Positions 36,114-45,157 of a DNA stretch of 61,973 bases are shown in pieces. Position 1 is the first letter of the stretch; every line of letters starts with the position of its first letter. The notes under the pieces are model-generated. The model searched no databases. It saw nothing but the letters and a program-made list of their open reading frames with translations, and was not told where the DNA came from. The position numbers were made by a program, and so were the translations under genes. Where the stretch lies: the NCBI GenBank assembly GCA_029565675.1, contig JAKQNP010000033.1:1-61973 (forward strand). The letters run 5' to 3'. This DNA comes from a bacterium (GTDB lineage: Bacteria > Zhuqueibacterota > Zhuqueibacteria > Residuimicrobiales > Oceaniaggregativiventaceae).

Positions 36114-36709
36114 CTTTCACCTCCATTCACAGGTTTTTCATTCGGGAACCAGGCCGGGTCAATCGCAGATTCCCCGCCGCTGTCCCTGCAGTTTGGCGCT
36201 GCCTCTTGCAGCAAATCGATATACGCTCCTTCGATGAGTTGATCATCGCTGATGCCCAGCCTTTCCATGAGATCCCGCGCGACTGCTTTGCCTGTTTCGG
36301 CCGATTCGCCGTCGGCCAGCACCACTTCCAACTCGATAAAATCGCCCAACCCTTCCACCCGATCGAGGTGGATCCGGGTTCTCCCGGCGAGGAAGAGGGT
36401 GCGCTTTTTGCGCACCCGCCCGGTTTTGCCAAGTGCCAGCGACAGCACCCTGGCCAGCGCGTCAGGATCGGGGGTGGGATAAATGAGGTAGAACGATTCT
36501 TTCGGCCCGCGCTGATCGGTGCGCCGATAAAAGATGAGCTGGCCTGCATCAGGCGCCAGGATGCGGAGTTTCAAGCGGCCGTTCGGACAGGCAAAGAAAA
36601 TGTCGTCCTGGAATATTTCGCACGGCCCCTGATCAGCCAGCGCCGCAGCTTTCGGCAACAGCGCATCGATGCTTGCTATGCGGGCCTTGATTTCGATGTT
36701 GCTTGCCAT
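36110..36709 (-). CDS. CYTH-domain protein (class IV adenylate cyclase / triphosphatase type)
   Basis: A 199-residue CYTH-fold protein. It begins with the family's EIEIKA-like motif (NIEIKARI). Further conserved charged positions follow: RLKLRIL, LIFYRRTDQ, VRKKRTLFLAGRTRIHLDRVEGLGDFIELEVVL. This layout matches the CyaB/class IV cyclase-like branch, whose members act on ATP, inorganic triphosphate or thiamine triphosphate with divalent metal; which reaction applies is not certain. The start follows GGAGACTAGCG. It is translationally coupled to the downstream lipoprotein gene. Confidence 0.85.
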   Translation of the reverse strand: MASNIEIKARIASIDALLPKAAALADQGPCEIFQDDIFFACPNGRLKLRILAPDAGQLIFYRRTDQRGPKESFYLIYPTPDPDALARVLSLALGKTGRVRKKRTLFLAGRTRIHLDRVEGLGDFIELEVVLADGESAETGKAVARDLMERLGISDDQLIEGAYIDLLQEAAPNCRDSGGESAIDPAWFPNEKPVNGGER

Positions 36710-36801
36710 CGCTAGTCTCCGAGCCGGGTGGAGATGAAGCGAAGCTGTGAGTGCACCGCTAAACGTAACACTGCTGGGATTATAAATTGGCGTCGCTGTC
36801 G

Positions 36802-37242
36802 TTACTTGTTCGTGCCTCGTTGTGGTTTGCCAGGGTTGGGCGGGAAATGGGGGTTGGCCTCACCACAAGTTAGACACTTTTCTCGATGGACGCAAACCAA
36901 ATTTCCGCATTGCGGGCATCTCCATTTGATCTCTTCAGCTGCAACAAAAGCAGACAAGCCAATTTCCGCGATGGAGCGAAAATTCTCGATCGCGCTTTCG
37001 CCGTACTTGAACCGGTAGCGTTTGTCCAGATCCTTTAGGCGTTTGCAGGGATATCGCGGGCATTCGCTGCACAACAGCCGGTCGTTGCCGTTTTTTTCGG
37101 GACAGGTTTTGATGCGGCAAACCGTGCAATAATGTGTTTTGGCTCCGGAGCTGTTGCACCCGCTGCAGGTTTTCTTGCTGCGCTGAAAGCCCCAACATAG
37201 CGCACAATTAAGCCCGCAGGGAGCGATGCTTTGGCTGTTCAT
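36802..37242 (-). CDS. DUF3795-type cysteine-rich protein
   Basis: A 146-residue cysteine-rich protein. The N-terminus (IAPCGLNCALCWGFQ) and the following CSGCN, CTVC-RIKTCPEK and CSECPRYPCKRLKDLDKRY are characteristic of the DUF3795 family, probably binding zinc or an iron-sulfur cluster. A C-terminal zinc ribbon (CPQCG ... CLTCG) is added. No function is established for the family. It lies between the CYTH gene and the GxGYxYP gene on the same strand, 22 bases after the latter's stop on the map. Confidence 0.75.
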   Translation of the reverse strand: MNSQSIAPCGLNCALCWGFQRSKKTCSGCNSSGAKTHYCTVCRIKTCPEKNGNDRLLCSECPRYPCKRLKDLDKRYRFKYGESAIENFRSIAEIGLSAFVAAEEIKWRCPQCGNLVCVHREKCLTCGEANPHFPPNPGKPQRGTNK

Positions 37243-37263
37243 TTAATCAGGTTCTTTTCGCAA

Positions 37264-39321
37264 TTATCTGCCTTGATAATAATTTTCTTTAAAGGTCGGA
37301 TTCTCGCCCGCCATTTTGAGAAAGATGTCGAGAGGAACCACCTCGATGTTTTCACCCAACTGGTCGCAGATCGATTTGATCCGCTCCACGGCGCTCGATT
37401 CCCTTACATGGACCAGGAGGAAATAGGGGAGCTCGGAATTGATCAGCGCCAGCTCTTCCAGATCGGCGACGACTTCCTCTTCCGGTTTTTCCGCAGCCAG
37501 GTAATAATCATAGGAGATAAACGGTCTCTTGTCGCGGATCGTAAAGGTGTTCGATGCCCGGTAGCCGTTGATAAAACCGATGGCGTCCGGCATGTTTTCG
37601 TAATACATGTCGACGATTTCTTTGGGCAGATTGTTGTCGCAGGTTTCGGTGCCGCCTTCCGAATAATCCATGATCTCGAAGACATTGAGGTCGAGCTTTT
37701 TCATCAAGTCGGCCGCCCGGGCGATCTCTTTGGGCAGCCATTTTTTCGGAAAGGCCTTGGGATACATGTAAGACGAGCCGGAGAGACAGCCGATAAAATA
37801 GTCGTTCGGGGTCGCCTGCGCATAATAGTACTCGAGCATGGCCGGAGAAAGGGATTCGAACTTCATGGTCACTTCCCAGGCATAGGGAATCGAGCCCCGC
37901 CCGGGTTTCAGCCAGGCACCGATGCCGAGGCCGTCGGTCTGCACAAGCGCCAGATAGACCTTTTTTTCGGGAATGTACTGCTGCCCCGGCACGATGTTGT
38001 GGTTGTTCTTGTAGGTAAAATCGGGCGAAACAGGCACGTGGATCAAGAAACTGGTGTTGGGCATGGTGTTGAGCGCATCTGAAGTCAGAGCATAGGACGA
38101 CAACAGGGTGATCGCCTGCTCTTCCAGGTCCTTCTTGTATGAGTGCCAACCCCAGACCTGCCCCATGGGATTCATCTCTGCCAACAGAGCGTTGCTCAGC
38201 TGGAATTCCAGCGTGTCGGTGGGCCGGCACGACAGGTCCGAACAGAACCCTTTGTTCATCATGCCGTAATCGGCGCAGGCGGGCATGAGAGCGGTGCCGT
38301 GGACGCCGCCGAGCCAGACGATCACGTCCTTTGAACAGCGCTGCCAGTATTCCTCTTTGGCCCAGGAATAGATCTCGAAATCCGATTTGCCGACAAACTT
38401 GCCGCGGAAATCCTCGATCTCCGGCAAGCCGATTTCTTTGACCAACGGCAGCAGGTCTTCGGTGATGATGATGCCCTTTTCCAGACCGGCGAGGGTATAG
38501 GCCACGATGGCCGATGTGCGAACGTTTTTGTCCCACACGATATAGCCCTTGATCTGGTCTTTAAAAAGTGTCAAACCCTGTTCCAGTGACTGCAATTTGG
38601 TAAAAGAAAAATTCTTTTTGTTCACCAAAAAGTTGGCCAGGTCTTCGGTATAGTTGAACGGATACTCGGGGCCAAACGTAAAATAGAGCAGGGGCTTTTT
38701 TTCGTTGACGACGCCCTGCAGGGAAATCCAGCAGGCGTGTTCAGGCAATTTGGAAAAAATATCCCAATCGTCGGCCATCTTGTAAAGGTAAGCATTGTTT
38801 TCATCGAAGCGTTTAAAGAGAAAATTCATTTCCGGCCCTTTTTGCCGGGTCGAGCGGGCGATGGTGCAGGTCAGCAGATCTTTGGTGGGCGATAGTTGAT
38901 AGCGATAAATCATCTGTCCCTGCTTTTTGCCCTGTGAGGAGATGTATTCGTACTTTTCGGTGACCTGCAACGATCGATCGTTTTGCCAGGTAGCGGTCAC
39001 GGTCTTTTTTGCGCCCAGCGGCAACCGCAAGCCCATGTGGATATTGCTCGCAAAGGTGCCATCCATGATTTCGATCGAATTGGGTTTGCCGTCGGTGGTG
39101 AACGCCAATCGCTCCTCGTATTTTCGTTTTGGGCCCATTTTGGTGACAATCACCGCGTCATTCTGGTTGATCTCGATATCCAGCGTCAGGTCTTGATAGT
39201 AATCGAGGAAAGAGCTTTTCTTGTTGATCATTTTCCATTTGCCGCTCAGATCGGTGTTTTGGGCAAAAACCATTGTCGCCGCCAGCAACAAGAGCGCGAT
39301 TGCAGTGATCAGCTTGTTCAT
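37264..39321 (-). CDS. secreted GxGYxYP-family protein
   Basis: A 685-residue exported protein with a clean signal peptide (MNKLITAIALLLLAATMVFAQ). The first 160 residues are beta-rich (lipocalin-like: LSGKWKMINKKSSF, VTATWQNDRSLQVTEKYEY). The rest matches the putative glycoside-hydrolase-like GxGYxYP family, with the segment GCLSGSSYMYPKAFP corresponding to the family's name motif and LALVQTDGLGIGAW before it. The enzymatic role is not established. The start follows GGAGAGAC. A MITE copy lies 56 bases upstream, between this gene and the second CotH gene, and could carry promoter or terminator signals. Confidence 0.78.
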   Translation of the reverse strand: MNKLITAIALLLLAATMVFAQNTDLSGKWKMINKKSSFLDYYQDLTLDIEINQNDAVIVTKMGPKRKYEERLAFTTDGKPNSIEIMDGTFASNIHMGLRLPLGAKKTVTATWQNDRSLQVTEKYEYISSQGKKQGQMIYRYQLSPTKDLLTCTIARSTRQKGPEMNFLFKRFDENNAYLYKMADDWDIFSKLPEHACWISLQGVVNEKKPLLYFTFGPEYPFNYTEDLANFLVNKKNFSFTKLQSLEQGLTLFKDQIKGYIVWDKNVRTSAIVAYTLAGLEKGIIITEDLLPLVKEIGLPEIEDFRGKFVGKSDFEIYSWAKEEYWQRCSKDVIVWLGGVHGTALMPACADYGMMNKGFCSDLSCRPTDTLEFQLSNALLAEMNPMGQVWGWHSYKKDLEEQAITLLSSYALTSDALNTMPNTSFLIHVPVSPDFTYKNNHNIVPGQQYIPEKKVYLALVQTDGLGIGAWLKPGRGSIPYAWEVTMKFESLSPAMLEYYYAQATPNDYFIGCLSGSSYMYPKAFPKKWLPKEIARAADLMKKLDLNVFEIMDYSEGGTETCDNNLPKEIVDMYYENMPDAIGFINGYRASNTFTIRDKRPFISYDYYLAAEKPEEEVVADLEELALINSELPYFLLVHVRESSAVERIKSICDQLGENIEVVPLDIFLKMAGENPTFKENYYQGR

Positions 39322-39377
39322 TTTGTCTCTCCAGCTTGGTCATAATAAAAATTTTTGTCGTTTCTGCACGACATACA

Positions 39378-39517
39378 CCCAGATTCGGTGTTAACCGAAT
39401 CAAAAAACATTCAATCGCTTATTTTTGATGCGGTTGAGAAAAGGGCACTTTTCACCCAACATGCTTTGCCATCAGATTGATTTTCTTTAAGATATGGTGC
39501 TGCGCACTGAATCCGGG
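39378..39517 (+). repeat. MITE-like element, copy 2, with 5-bp target duplication
   Basis: A complete 140-bp copy with the left end CCCAGATTCGGTG and right end CACTGAATCCGGG. It is flanked by a perfect direct repeat ATACA (39373-39377 and 39518-39522), the signature of transposition with a 5-bp staggered cut. It is in the same orientation as the copy at 1069. It sits in the gap between the second CotH gene (ending 39558) and the start of the GxGYxYP gene. Confidence 0.92.
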
Positions 39518-39557
39518 ATACAGGATAGAACGCGCACAGTACCGGCAGATGCGCGTT

Positions 39558-42023
39558 CTATCGCATCAAAATGAGTTTTTTGTTCTGCACATCATGGCCC
39601 GCCTGCAAGCGACAAAAGTAGACGCCGCCCGGCAATCCCTTTGTGTCCCAATGCACCGAATGCATCCCAGCCGTCATGGTTTCCGAGATCAGGGTGATCA
39701 CTTCCCGACCGAGCAGGTCGTAGATTCTGAGGTCGACCCGGTCAGTTTTGGCAAGAGCGAACCGAATGGTGGTCGAGGGATTGCAGGGATTGGGATAATT
39801 CTGCAGCAGCGCCAGCCTTTCCGGCACAGCCTGCTGAGAATCCGTTTCTTGCAGGCCGCTGCTGATCGCGGAGAACACCGCGTTTACGGTAGTGGCTCTC
39901 GACACCGACAGGGTTATCGCTGAATCAGCGGAAACGACCGCACCGCTCCAACCGTCGAATCGAAAGCCTGGATCCGGAGCGGCGGCCAGGTGAACGGGAT
40001 TGTTGATGAAATAGACGCCCGACCACGGCAGCTCGGCCGCTGTAAACGAGAGCGAATTCAATTTGATGATGCCGCCCGGAGTGGACTGCAGGGTAATCCT
40101 GCCGTCGAGACCGCATTTGAAGAAATCGCGGACAAAACCGCGCACATGGGTTGGCCGCTCCTTGGCGAACGAAATCATGCGCTGAATATGGCTGGTCGCC
40201 GTCTGTTCGCCAATTCCCCAATGCTGCCTGTGGCGGCCGATATCGTGGGCAAGGTGATCTGCCATTTGATTGATGATACCGACCACGCGGTTGCTGGCAA
40301 AATTTGTGTTGAGCAGATCGGCAATGAGGTTGATGAACTGGTTTTTGATTTTGGGGTTTTCGACCAGCTTGCGCGGCAGCAGGGTGGACCACGGCGGATT
40401 GGAGCCGGGGCGGGTTTCGATGCCCGACAGGAGATAGGTCAGATGGTTTTCAGCCTGGCCGTTGGTTTCATAGAGATTGAAACCGAAATCGACATCAAAC
40501 AGGATCCATCGCCATTTACCTGTGGCGCTGCGCTCACGCCAGTATTTGATGTTGTTGGCCGGCCAATCCTGGCTGTTGTAATAGACCTCGGCGGCAAAAT
40601 ACAACAGGCATTCGTCCAGGTCGATCATTTGGCGGATAAAATCATACGCTGCATCGGTCGTCATGTCTTGCGTGGAAATCATGTCGATCAATTGCTGATA
40701 GTGTTGGGTGTCGCCGTGGATGACTTGTCTGTTGTCCTCCAGCATGTCGATATTGTCGGGATCCACGCCGTGGCGATGAGCGACATAGTGTTCATTGATC
40801 TTTTCACGGAGGTTGTAGATGCCCCAGTACTGGCCGTTGATAAAAGCGACCGCCGGCCGATACTCCAGATAATCGATGTCCAGGTCCTGCACCAGGGTCT
40901 GCATCATGGCGTCACGGAAATGGGTATAGTAAAAATCATTGCCCGAGTTGCGCAGGACGAATGCTTTATAGGTGGTCAGCTCGAGATCCGGGAAGAGCGG
41001 ATATTCGACCAGTGAAACACCATAGTCGTTCTTGAACTTGACTGCAATGGATTTTTGCGGGTAGGAGCGGGTGTAGGCGCCATAGATGGCGATGCCGCAA
41101 TTTTCAGAAAAGCCCAGATTCTTGTTTTCATCGAAAAACTCGACATGCGCCGGCCGTTCCCAATCCATCCAAAAGTTGGCGCCGTAATTGGGCGCCGCGG
41201 GTGTCCAGCCGGGGCCGTCGGCATAGATGCCAGTGTGATAGTCGAAGAGATTGTCGGGATCGGTCGAGAGGGAGATCACCGGCAAGGCCGGATTTTCAGC
41301 GATCAGAAAGGTGCGGTGAACGGTCGGTGACGGCTGATGATCGGTTTTCACGCTGACCGCCTTGAGCACCGATGTTTTGCCGATGGTGATCGGGCCTGTG
41401 TAGCGCATGGAACTGGAATCCGGATCGCTGCCGTCAAGGGTATAGAAAATGGGCTGTCCATTTGCAGCCAGTTCAACGTCGAGCGGCGAAGCATAGAAAC
41501 CGGCGGAGCGGGAAACCGTCACGGGAGCGGCGTAAGGCAACACGATCTTGCCGGTATTGGCTGTACCCGGTGTCGGGCTTTGAAAAATCCAGGACGATGC
41601 GCCGTCGCTGACTCGTCCGTAAGCGATATCGGGCTCGGATGCCGGCAAATCGACGCGATCCACGGTTGCACCGGTTGCATCGGTCAACACAAGGGTTTCG
41701 CCGGAGGCGCTGACCTTGAAATTGGTATGCCAATAGACATCTTTTTTGTTTTTATCGGAAGCAAAAACGAGGAGGTGTTCTCCCGGCCCCAAAACACCTC
41801 GGCCAAACCGCCATTTCCGGACTCTGGGGTCGTCGCTGAGGCCATAGCCTTCCAGCTGCACCTGCGCAGTGCCGATGTTGACCAATTCGATATAATCCGA
41901 GCTGTTGCCGTCTTCATCCTCGATGGTCGCCTGGTTGGAGGCCAGGATTTCGTTGATGACCAAGCTCTGTGAAACAGCAAGACAGGGAAACATGAGAAGC
42001 AGAAGCAGACCAGCTTTTTGCAT
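39558..42023 (-). CDS. secreted CotH-family protein with lamin-tail domain and sorting tail, second copy
   Basis: A paralogue of the protein at 28169, about 821 residues. Order: signal peptide (MQKAGLLLLLMFPCLAVSQ), lamin-tail domain (LVINEILASNQATIEDEDGN), chitobiase C-terminal-like domain (YTLDGSDPDSSSMRYTGPI), CotH domain (LPVISLSTDPDNLFDYHTG through GIYNLREKINEHYVAHRHG and WRWILFDVDFGF), InlB-type repeat (GFRFDGWSGAVVSADS), and a sorting domain with NYPNPCNPSTTIRFAL. It lacks the second lamin-tail domain of the first copy. I prefer the ATG at 42023; a GTG three codons upstream sits too close to the GGAGGT site. Function as for the first copy. Confidence 0.87.
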   Translation of the reverse strand: MQKAGLLLLLMFPCLAVSQSLVINEILASNQATIEDEDGNSSDYIELVNIGTAQVQLEGYGLSDDPRVRKWRFGRGVLGPGEHLLVFASDKNKKDVYWHTNFKVSASGETLVLTDATGATVDRVDLPASEPDIAYGRVSDGASSWIFQSPTPGTANTGKIVLPYAAPVTVSRSAGFYASPLDVELAANGQPIFYTLDGSDPDSSSMRYTGPITIGKTSVLKAVSVKTDHQPSPTVHRTFLIAENPALPVISLSTDPDNLFDYHTGIYADGPGWTPAAPNYGANFWMDWERPAHVEFFDENKNLGFSENCGIAIYGAYTRSYPQKSIAVKFKNDYGVSLVEYPLFPDLELTTYKAFVLRNSGNDFYYTHFRDAMMQTLVQDLDIDYLEYRPAVAFINGQYWGIYNLREKINEHYVAHRHGVDPDNIDMLEDNRQVIHGDTQHYQQLIDMISTQDMTTDAAYDFIRQMIDLDECLLYFAAEVYYNSQDWPANNIKYWRERSATGKWRWILFDVDFGFNLYETNGQAENHLTYLLSGIETRPGSNPPWSTLLPRKLVENPKIKNQFINLIADLLNTNFASNRVVGIINQMADHLAHDIGRHRQHWGIGEQTATSHIQRMISFAKERPTHVRGFVRDFFKCGLDGRITLQSTPGGIIKLNSLSFTAAELPWSGVYFINNPVHLAAAPDPGFRFDGWSGAVVSADSAITLSVSRATTVNAVFSAISSGLQETDSQQAVPERLALLQNYPNPCNPSTTIRFALAKTDRVDLRIYDLLGREVITLISETMTAGMHSVHWDTKGLPGGVYFCRLQAGHDVQNKKLILMR

Positions 42024-42143
42024 TCTAATCACTCACCTCCGGATATCGACTCGATCGCTGTTCAAGCTGCTGGATCAAAGTCGCAACAACCCATTTCAAA
42101 CACGTTTTTTGGGCATCATCTTAAAAAGCCGATTTGCTCTCTC

Positions 42144-44237
42144 TCACCGGGTGCGCAGCATCTTGAGCAGGTAGATGTACTCCAGAGTCAGCATTTTCGC
42201 TTTTTGTTCATTGGTCACCCCCGAGCCGTGCCCGCCTTCGGTGTTTTCGAAATAGTAAAAGGGGTGTCCTTGCGCCTCCATCTTGGCCGCCATTTTGCGC
42301 GCATGGCCGGGATGGACCCGATCGTCGCGGGTCGTGGTGGTGAAAAAGACCCTGGGATAGCGCTTGTCGGCAATGAGATTTTGATAGGGCGAATATTTGC
42401 TGATGAAAGCCCACTCCTCCGGCAGGTCGGGATTGCCGTACTCTCCCATCCAGCTGGCGCCGGCCAGCAGTTTGTTGTAACGCTGCATATCCAGCAAGGG
42501 CACAGAACAGATCACGGCGTTGAAGAGGTCAGGCCTCTGGGTAAAAGCCACCCCGACCAACAGTCCGCCGTTGCTTCCCCCCTGGATGCCGAGGTGGCGG
42601 GGAGAAGTGATTTTGCGCCGGATCAGATCCTCGGCGATGGCGATAAAATCATCAAAAGCCCGTTGCCGGTTCTCCTTGAGAGCGGCCTGGTGCCACCTGG
42701 GGCCGAACTCGCCGCCGCCGCGGATGTTGGCCACGACATAGACGCCGCCTTTTTCCAGCCACGCCAGACCGTTTGTTGGTGAGTAGATGGGTCGCCTGGC
42801 GATCTCGAAACCGCCGTAGCCGTTGAGCAGAGTCGGATTGGCGCCGTTCATTTTGGCTTTTTTCGGGCGGACAACGAAATAGGGTATTTTCGTGCCATCT
42901 TTGGAGGCGACCTCGAACTGTTCCACCAGCAAGTCAGCGCCGGCAAAAAAATGCGGCAGGCTCTTGACCTTGTCGATTTTTTTGCCGTTGGCCGGGACAT
43001 AATAGAGCGAGGTCGGCGTCAGATAATTGGTAAAGGTGAAGAAATAATGATCGGAGAGATGGTCTGTGGCTGCCAGACTGATAGAGCCCAAATCAGGGGC
43101 AGCGACTTTCTCGCTGATCCAGCGGCCGTCTTGCAAGGTGTAGCGAAACAATTCGCTCACCACATTGGTCAACTTGAGGAGGAGCAAAGCGTTTCGGGTC
43201 GTGGCCACCTCCTCCAGGCTCGAGCGTTCATCGGGTTCGAAAATGACCGCAAAACTGCGCTCGCCCATCAGGAATTGGTCATAGTCGATGCTGATAAGAG
43301 AGCCCTGTCTCAGGGTTGTGCCGCCGATTGCCCAGTCGGATTTCAGATGGACCAGCATCTGGTTTTTAAAAAACCCATAGAATTGCGCATCGTCCGGAAT
43401 GTCCAATTTGACGAGTTTTTCGTTCTCCAGCACGAATGACCAGCTGGTGAAAAAGGTTATGCGGCGGGTAATGACGATGTATTGCCGTTCCGGCGTATTA
43501 ATCAATCCTCCCCCTGCCCGCACGTCGCTTTCCCGCCCTTCATAGAGGGTGCGGGCGCCGTTCAGCGGAGTGTCGCGGTGCCAGATCTTGACGATGCGCG
43601 GATAGCCGGATGTCGTGGTGCTCGCGGGGCCGAAATCGGTCGATACCAGCAACGTGTTGCGGTTGACCCAGGCGACGCTTCCTTTGGCCTGCGGTACAAA
43701 GAAACCGTTTTCGACAAATGTCTTTTTCACCAGATCGAATTCCCGCATTTCGACGGCGTCGCTGCCGCCGCGGGAGAGATAGACCATGCAGAGATCATAT
43801 GCCGGATAGAGCAAGGTGGCGCCTTTGAAGGCCCACTTTTCGCCTTCCCGGCGGCTGAGTTCATCGATGTCGAGCACGGTTTCCCAGTCCGGAGTCGCGC
43901 TGAAATAATCGGCGAGCAAAGTGCGCCTCCAGATGCCGCGCGGATGGGTTTCATCCTGCCAAAAATTATAGGCATAATCGCCGATCAGCGAGGGATAGGC
44001 AATGCGCTCCTTGCTGTTCAGCACTTGCAGGATCTTTTGGTTGAGCGGTTGATAGTCGGGATGCTTTTCCAACTCGGCAACCGTGGCGCTGCTTTTCGCC
44101 TTGACCCATTCGAGAGCCTTCTGGTCCTCGACCTCCTCCAGCCATAAAAAGGGATCGCTTTCCTCCTGGCCGAGCAGCGGGGAGACATCTAAAAGAAAGA
44201 ACAAGGCTAGAACTGCAAAAACGGCAAACATTTTCAT
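42144..44237 (-). CDS. prolyl oligopeptidase family serine peptidase (S9A)
   Basis: A peptidase of about 697 residues. An N-terminal signal sequence (VFAVLALFFLLDVSPLLGQ) predicts export. The seven-bladed propeller region follows, then the catalytic domain with Ser in GGSNGGLLVG, Asp in TRDDRVHPGHARKM and His in EGGHGSGV. It cleaves after proline in short peptides, probably in the periplasm as part of peptide scavenging. I chose the ATG at 44237 (MKMFAVF), with GGGAAG upstream; the longer reading adds a basic extension without support. The hypothetical gene at 44325 is 87 bases upstream on the same strand. Confidence 0.9.
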   Translation of the reverse strand: MKMFAVFAVLALFFLLDVSPLLGQEESDPFLWLEEVEDQKALEWVKAKSSATVAELEKHPDYQPLNQKILQVLNSKERIAYPSLIGDYAYNFWQDETHPRGIWRRTLLADYFSATPDWETVLDIDELSRREGEKWAFKGATLLYPAYDLCMVYLSRGGSDAVEMREFDLVKKTFVENGFFVPQAKGSVAWVNRNTLLVSTDFGPASTTTSGYPRIVKIWHRDTPLNGARTLYEGRESDVRAGGGLINTPERQYIVITRRITFFTSWSFVLENEKLVKLDIPDDAQFYGFFKNQMLVHLKSDWAIGGTTLRQGSLISIDYDQFLMGERSFAVIFEPDERSSLEEVATTRNALLLLKLTNVVSELFRYTLQDGRWISEKVAAPDLGSISLAATDHLSDHYFFTFTNYLTPTSLYYVPANGKKIDKVKSLPHFFAGADLLVEQFEVASKDGTKIPYFVVRPKKAKMNGANPTLLNGYGGFEIARRPIYSPTNGLAWLEKGGVYVVANIRGGGEFGPRWHQAALKENRQRAFDDFIAIAEDLIRRKITSPRHLGIQGGSNGGLLVGVAFTQRPDLFNAVICSVPLLDMQRYNKLLAGASWMGEYGNPDLPEEWAFISKYSPYQNLIADKRYPRVFFTTTTRDDRVHPGHARKMAAKMEAQGHPFYYFENTEGGHGSGVTNEQKAKMLTLEYIYLLKMLRTR

Positions 44238-44324
44238 CTTTTTCTTCCCATAGAATGATCGGTTGACTGGTTTGCTGTGCAGGTCGGTTCTGCAGAGTTT
44301 TTTATTTGACAATCTGGTTGACAC

Positions 44325-44771
44325 TCAGGCCTTCTGCAGGTATGGCAGCATTTTTTCGTACAATGGTTCCTTGACAATGAAGGTGGCCAGCGGCGGATCG
44401 CCCACTTTTAAGCGCACTGCGCGCTGCCAGGTTATCGTTGCTCTCTGCGGCGTTCCGATGTCGGTCCAGGGGATCAATACCGCCTCGTATCGGCTGAGGG
44501 AGGGTTTGACGTGCAAGTACAGCCCCTCCTGGCTGAGCCAGATATCGACGATGTTCTTGTAATGCACTGCACCGATGGCAACCGACTGTTTCTTAAAGTT
44601 TTCGCCTTGCGGAGCAGCAGCGGTCTGATACACCTTGCGCAGCTTGTCGAGGCCGCTCGTGCGGCTGAAAAGTTTGCAAAGCAACAATGAAAAGCCAAAC
44701 ACGAAAGAGATCAGTGCTGCAACCAACAGCATAGAAAATAGACCACCCGAAACCATCAGCTGATGGTTCAT
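44325..44771 (-). CDS. membrane-anchored hypothetical protein
   Basis: A 148-residue protein I do not recognise. It has one transmembrane segment near the N-terminus (LFSMLLVAALISFVFGFSLLL) and a soluble domain of about 110 residues with beta-prone segments (VDIWLSQEGLYLHVKPS, AVLIPWTDIG, ATITWQRAVRLKVG), which resembles small PH-like or DUF-type membrane proteins. It is followed by the peptidase gene on the same strand. Confidence 0.65.
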   Translation of the reverse strand: MNHQLMVSGGLFSMLLVAALISFVFGFSLLLCKLFSRTSGLDKLRKVYQTAAAPQGENFKKQSVAIGAVHYKNIVDIWLSQEGLYLHVKPSLSRYEAVLIPWTDIGTPQRATITWQRAVRLKVGDPPLATFIVKEPLYEKMLPYLQKA

Positions 44772-45157
44772 TTCTTCGCTCCTGCCCGCCTATCGGTTAA
44801 TCGAGTCAGAGCCTTATGGTGACCATTCTGATGAAATTGTCGCTGGCCGAGAGTTTGTATCTTGTTCTGCATATGCCGGGAGGTTTTGGTAAACTTTTTC
44901 TTGCATGACCAAGCGCCCAACACCTGCCGAGGATCAGCTGCTGTTGACTGAAGATTCATCGGGTGTGCTGGCATAAAATAATGTTACTCATTGTGTTTAA
45001 TAAATGCAAGAACATTCAGGCCTGTTCGCCGTCGAGAGGGGCGTTCTGATTCGTTCAATATCGCCGGCCAACAAAAAGCCCTGCTGGTGCAGGGCTTTTT
45101 GTCGACTTTCGATTTGGATTGGGTCATTCCGCGGTGAGCGGGGTGGCAAACCAGAGC
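44772..45157. other. intergenic region with terminator
   Basis: About 385 bases between two minus-strand genes. It contains the intrinsic terminator at 45072-45101, and the remainder should hold the promoter for the gene at 44325. No coding region is convincing. Confidence 0.5.
45072..45101 (-). terminator. bidirectional intrinsic terminator
   Basis: A stem of AAAAAGCCCTGC with GCAGGGCTTTTT around a four-base loop. The T-runs on both strands make it able to stop transcription in either direction. It lies 57 bases after the stop of the Lys/Glu-rich secreted protein gene, which it most likely terminates. Confidence 0.9.
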
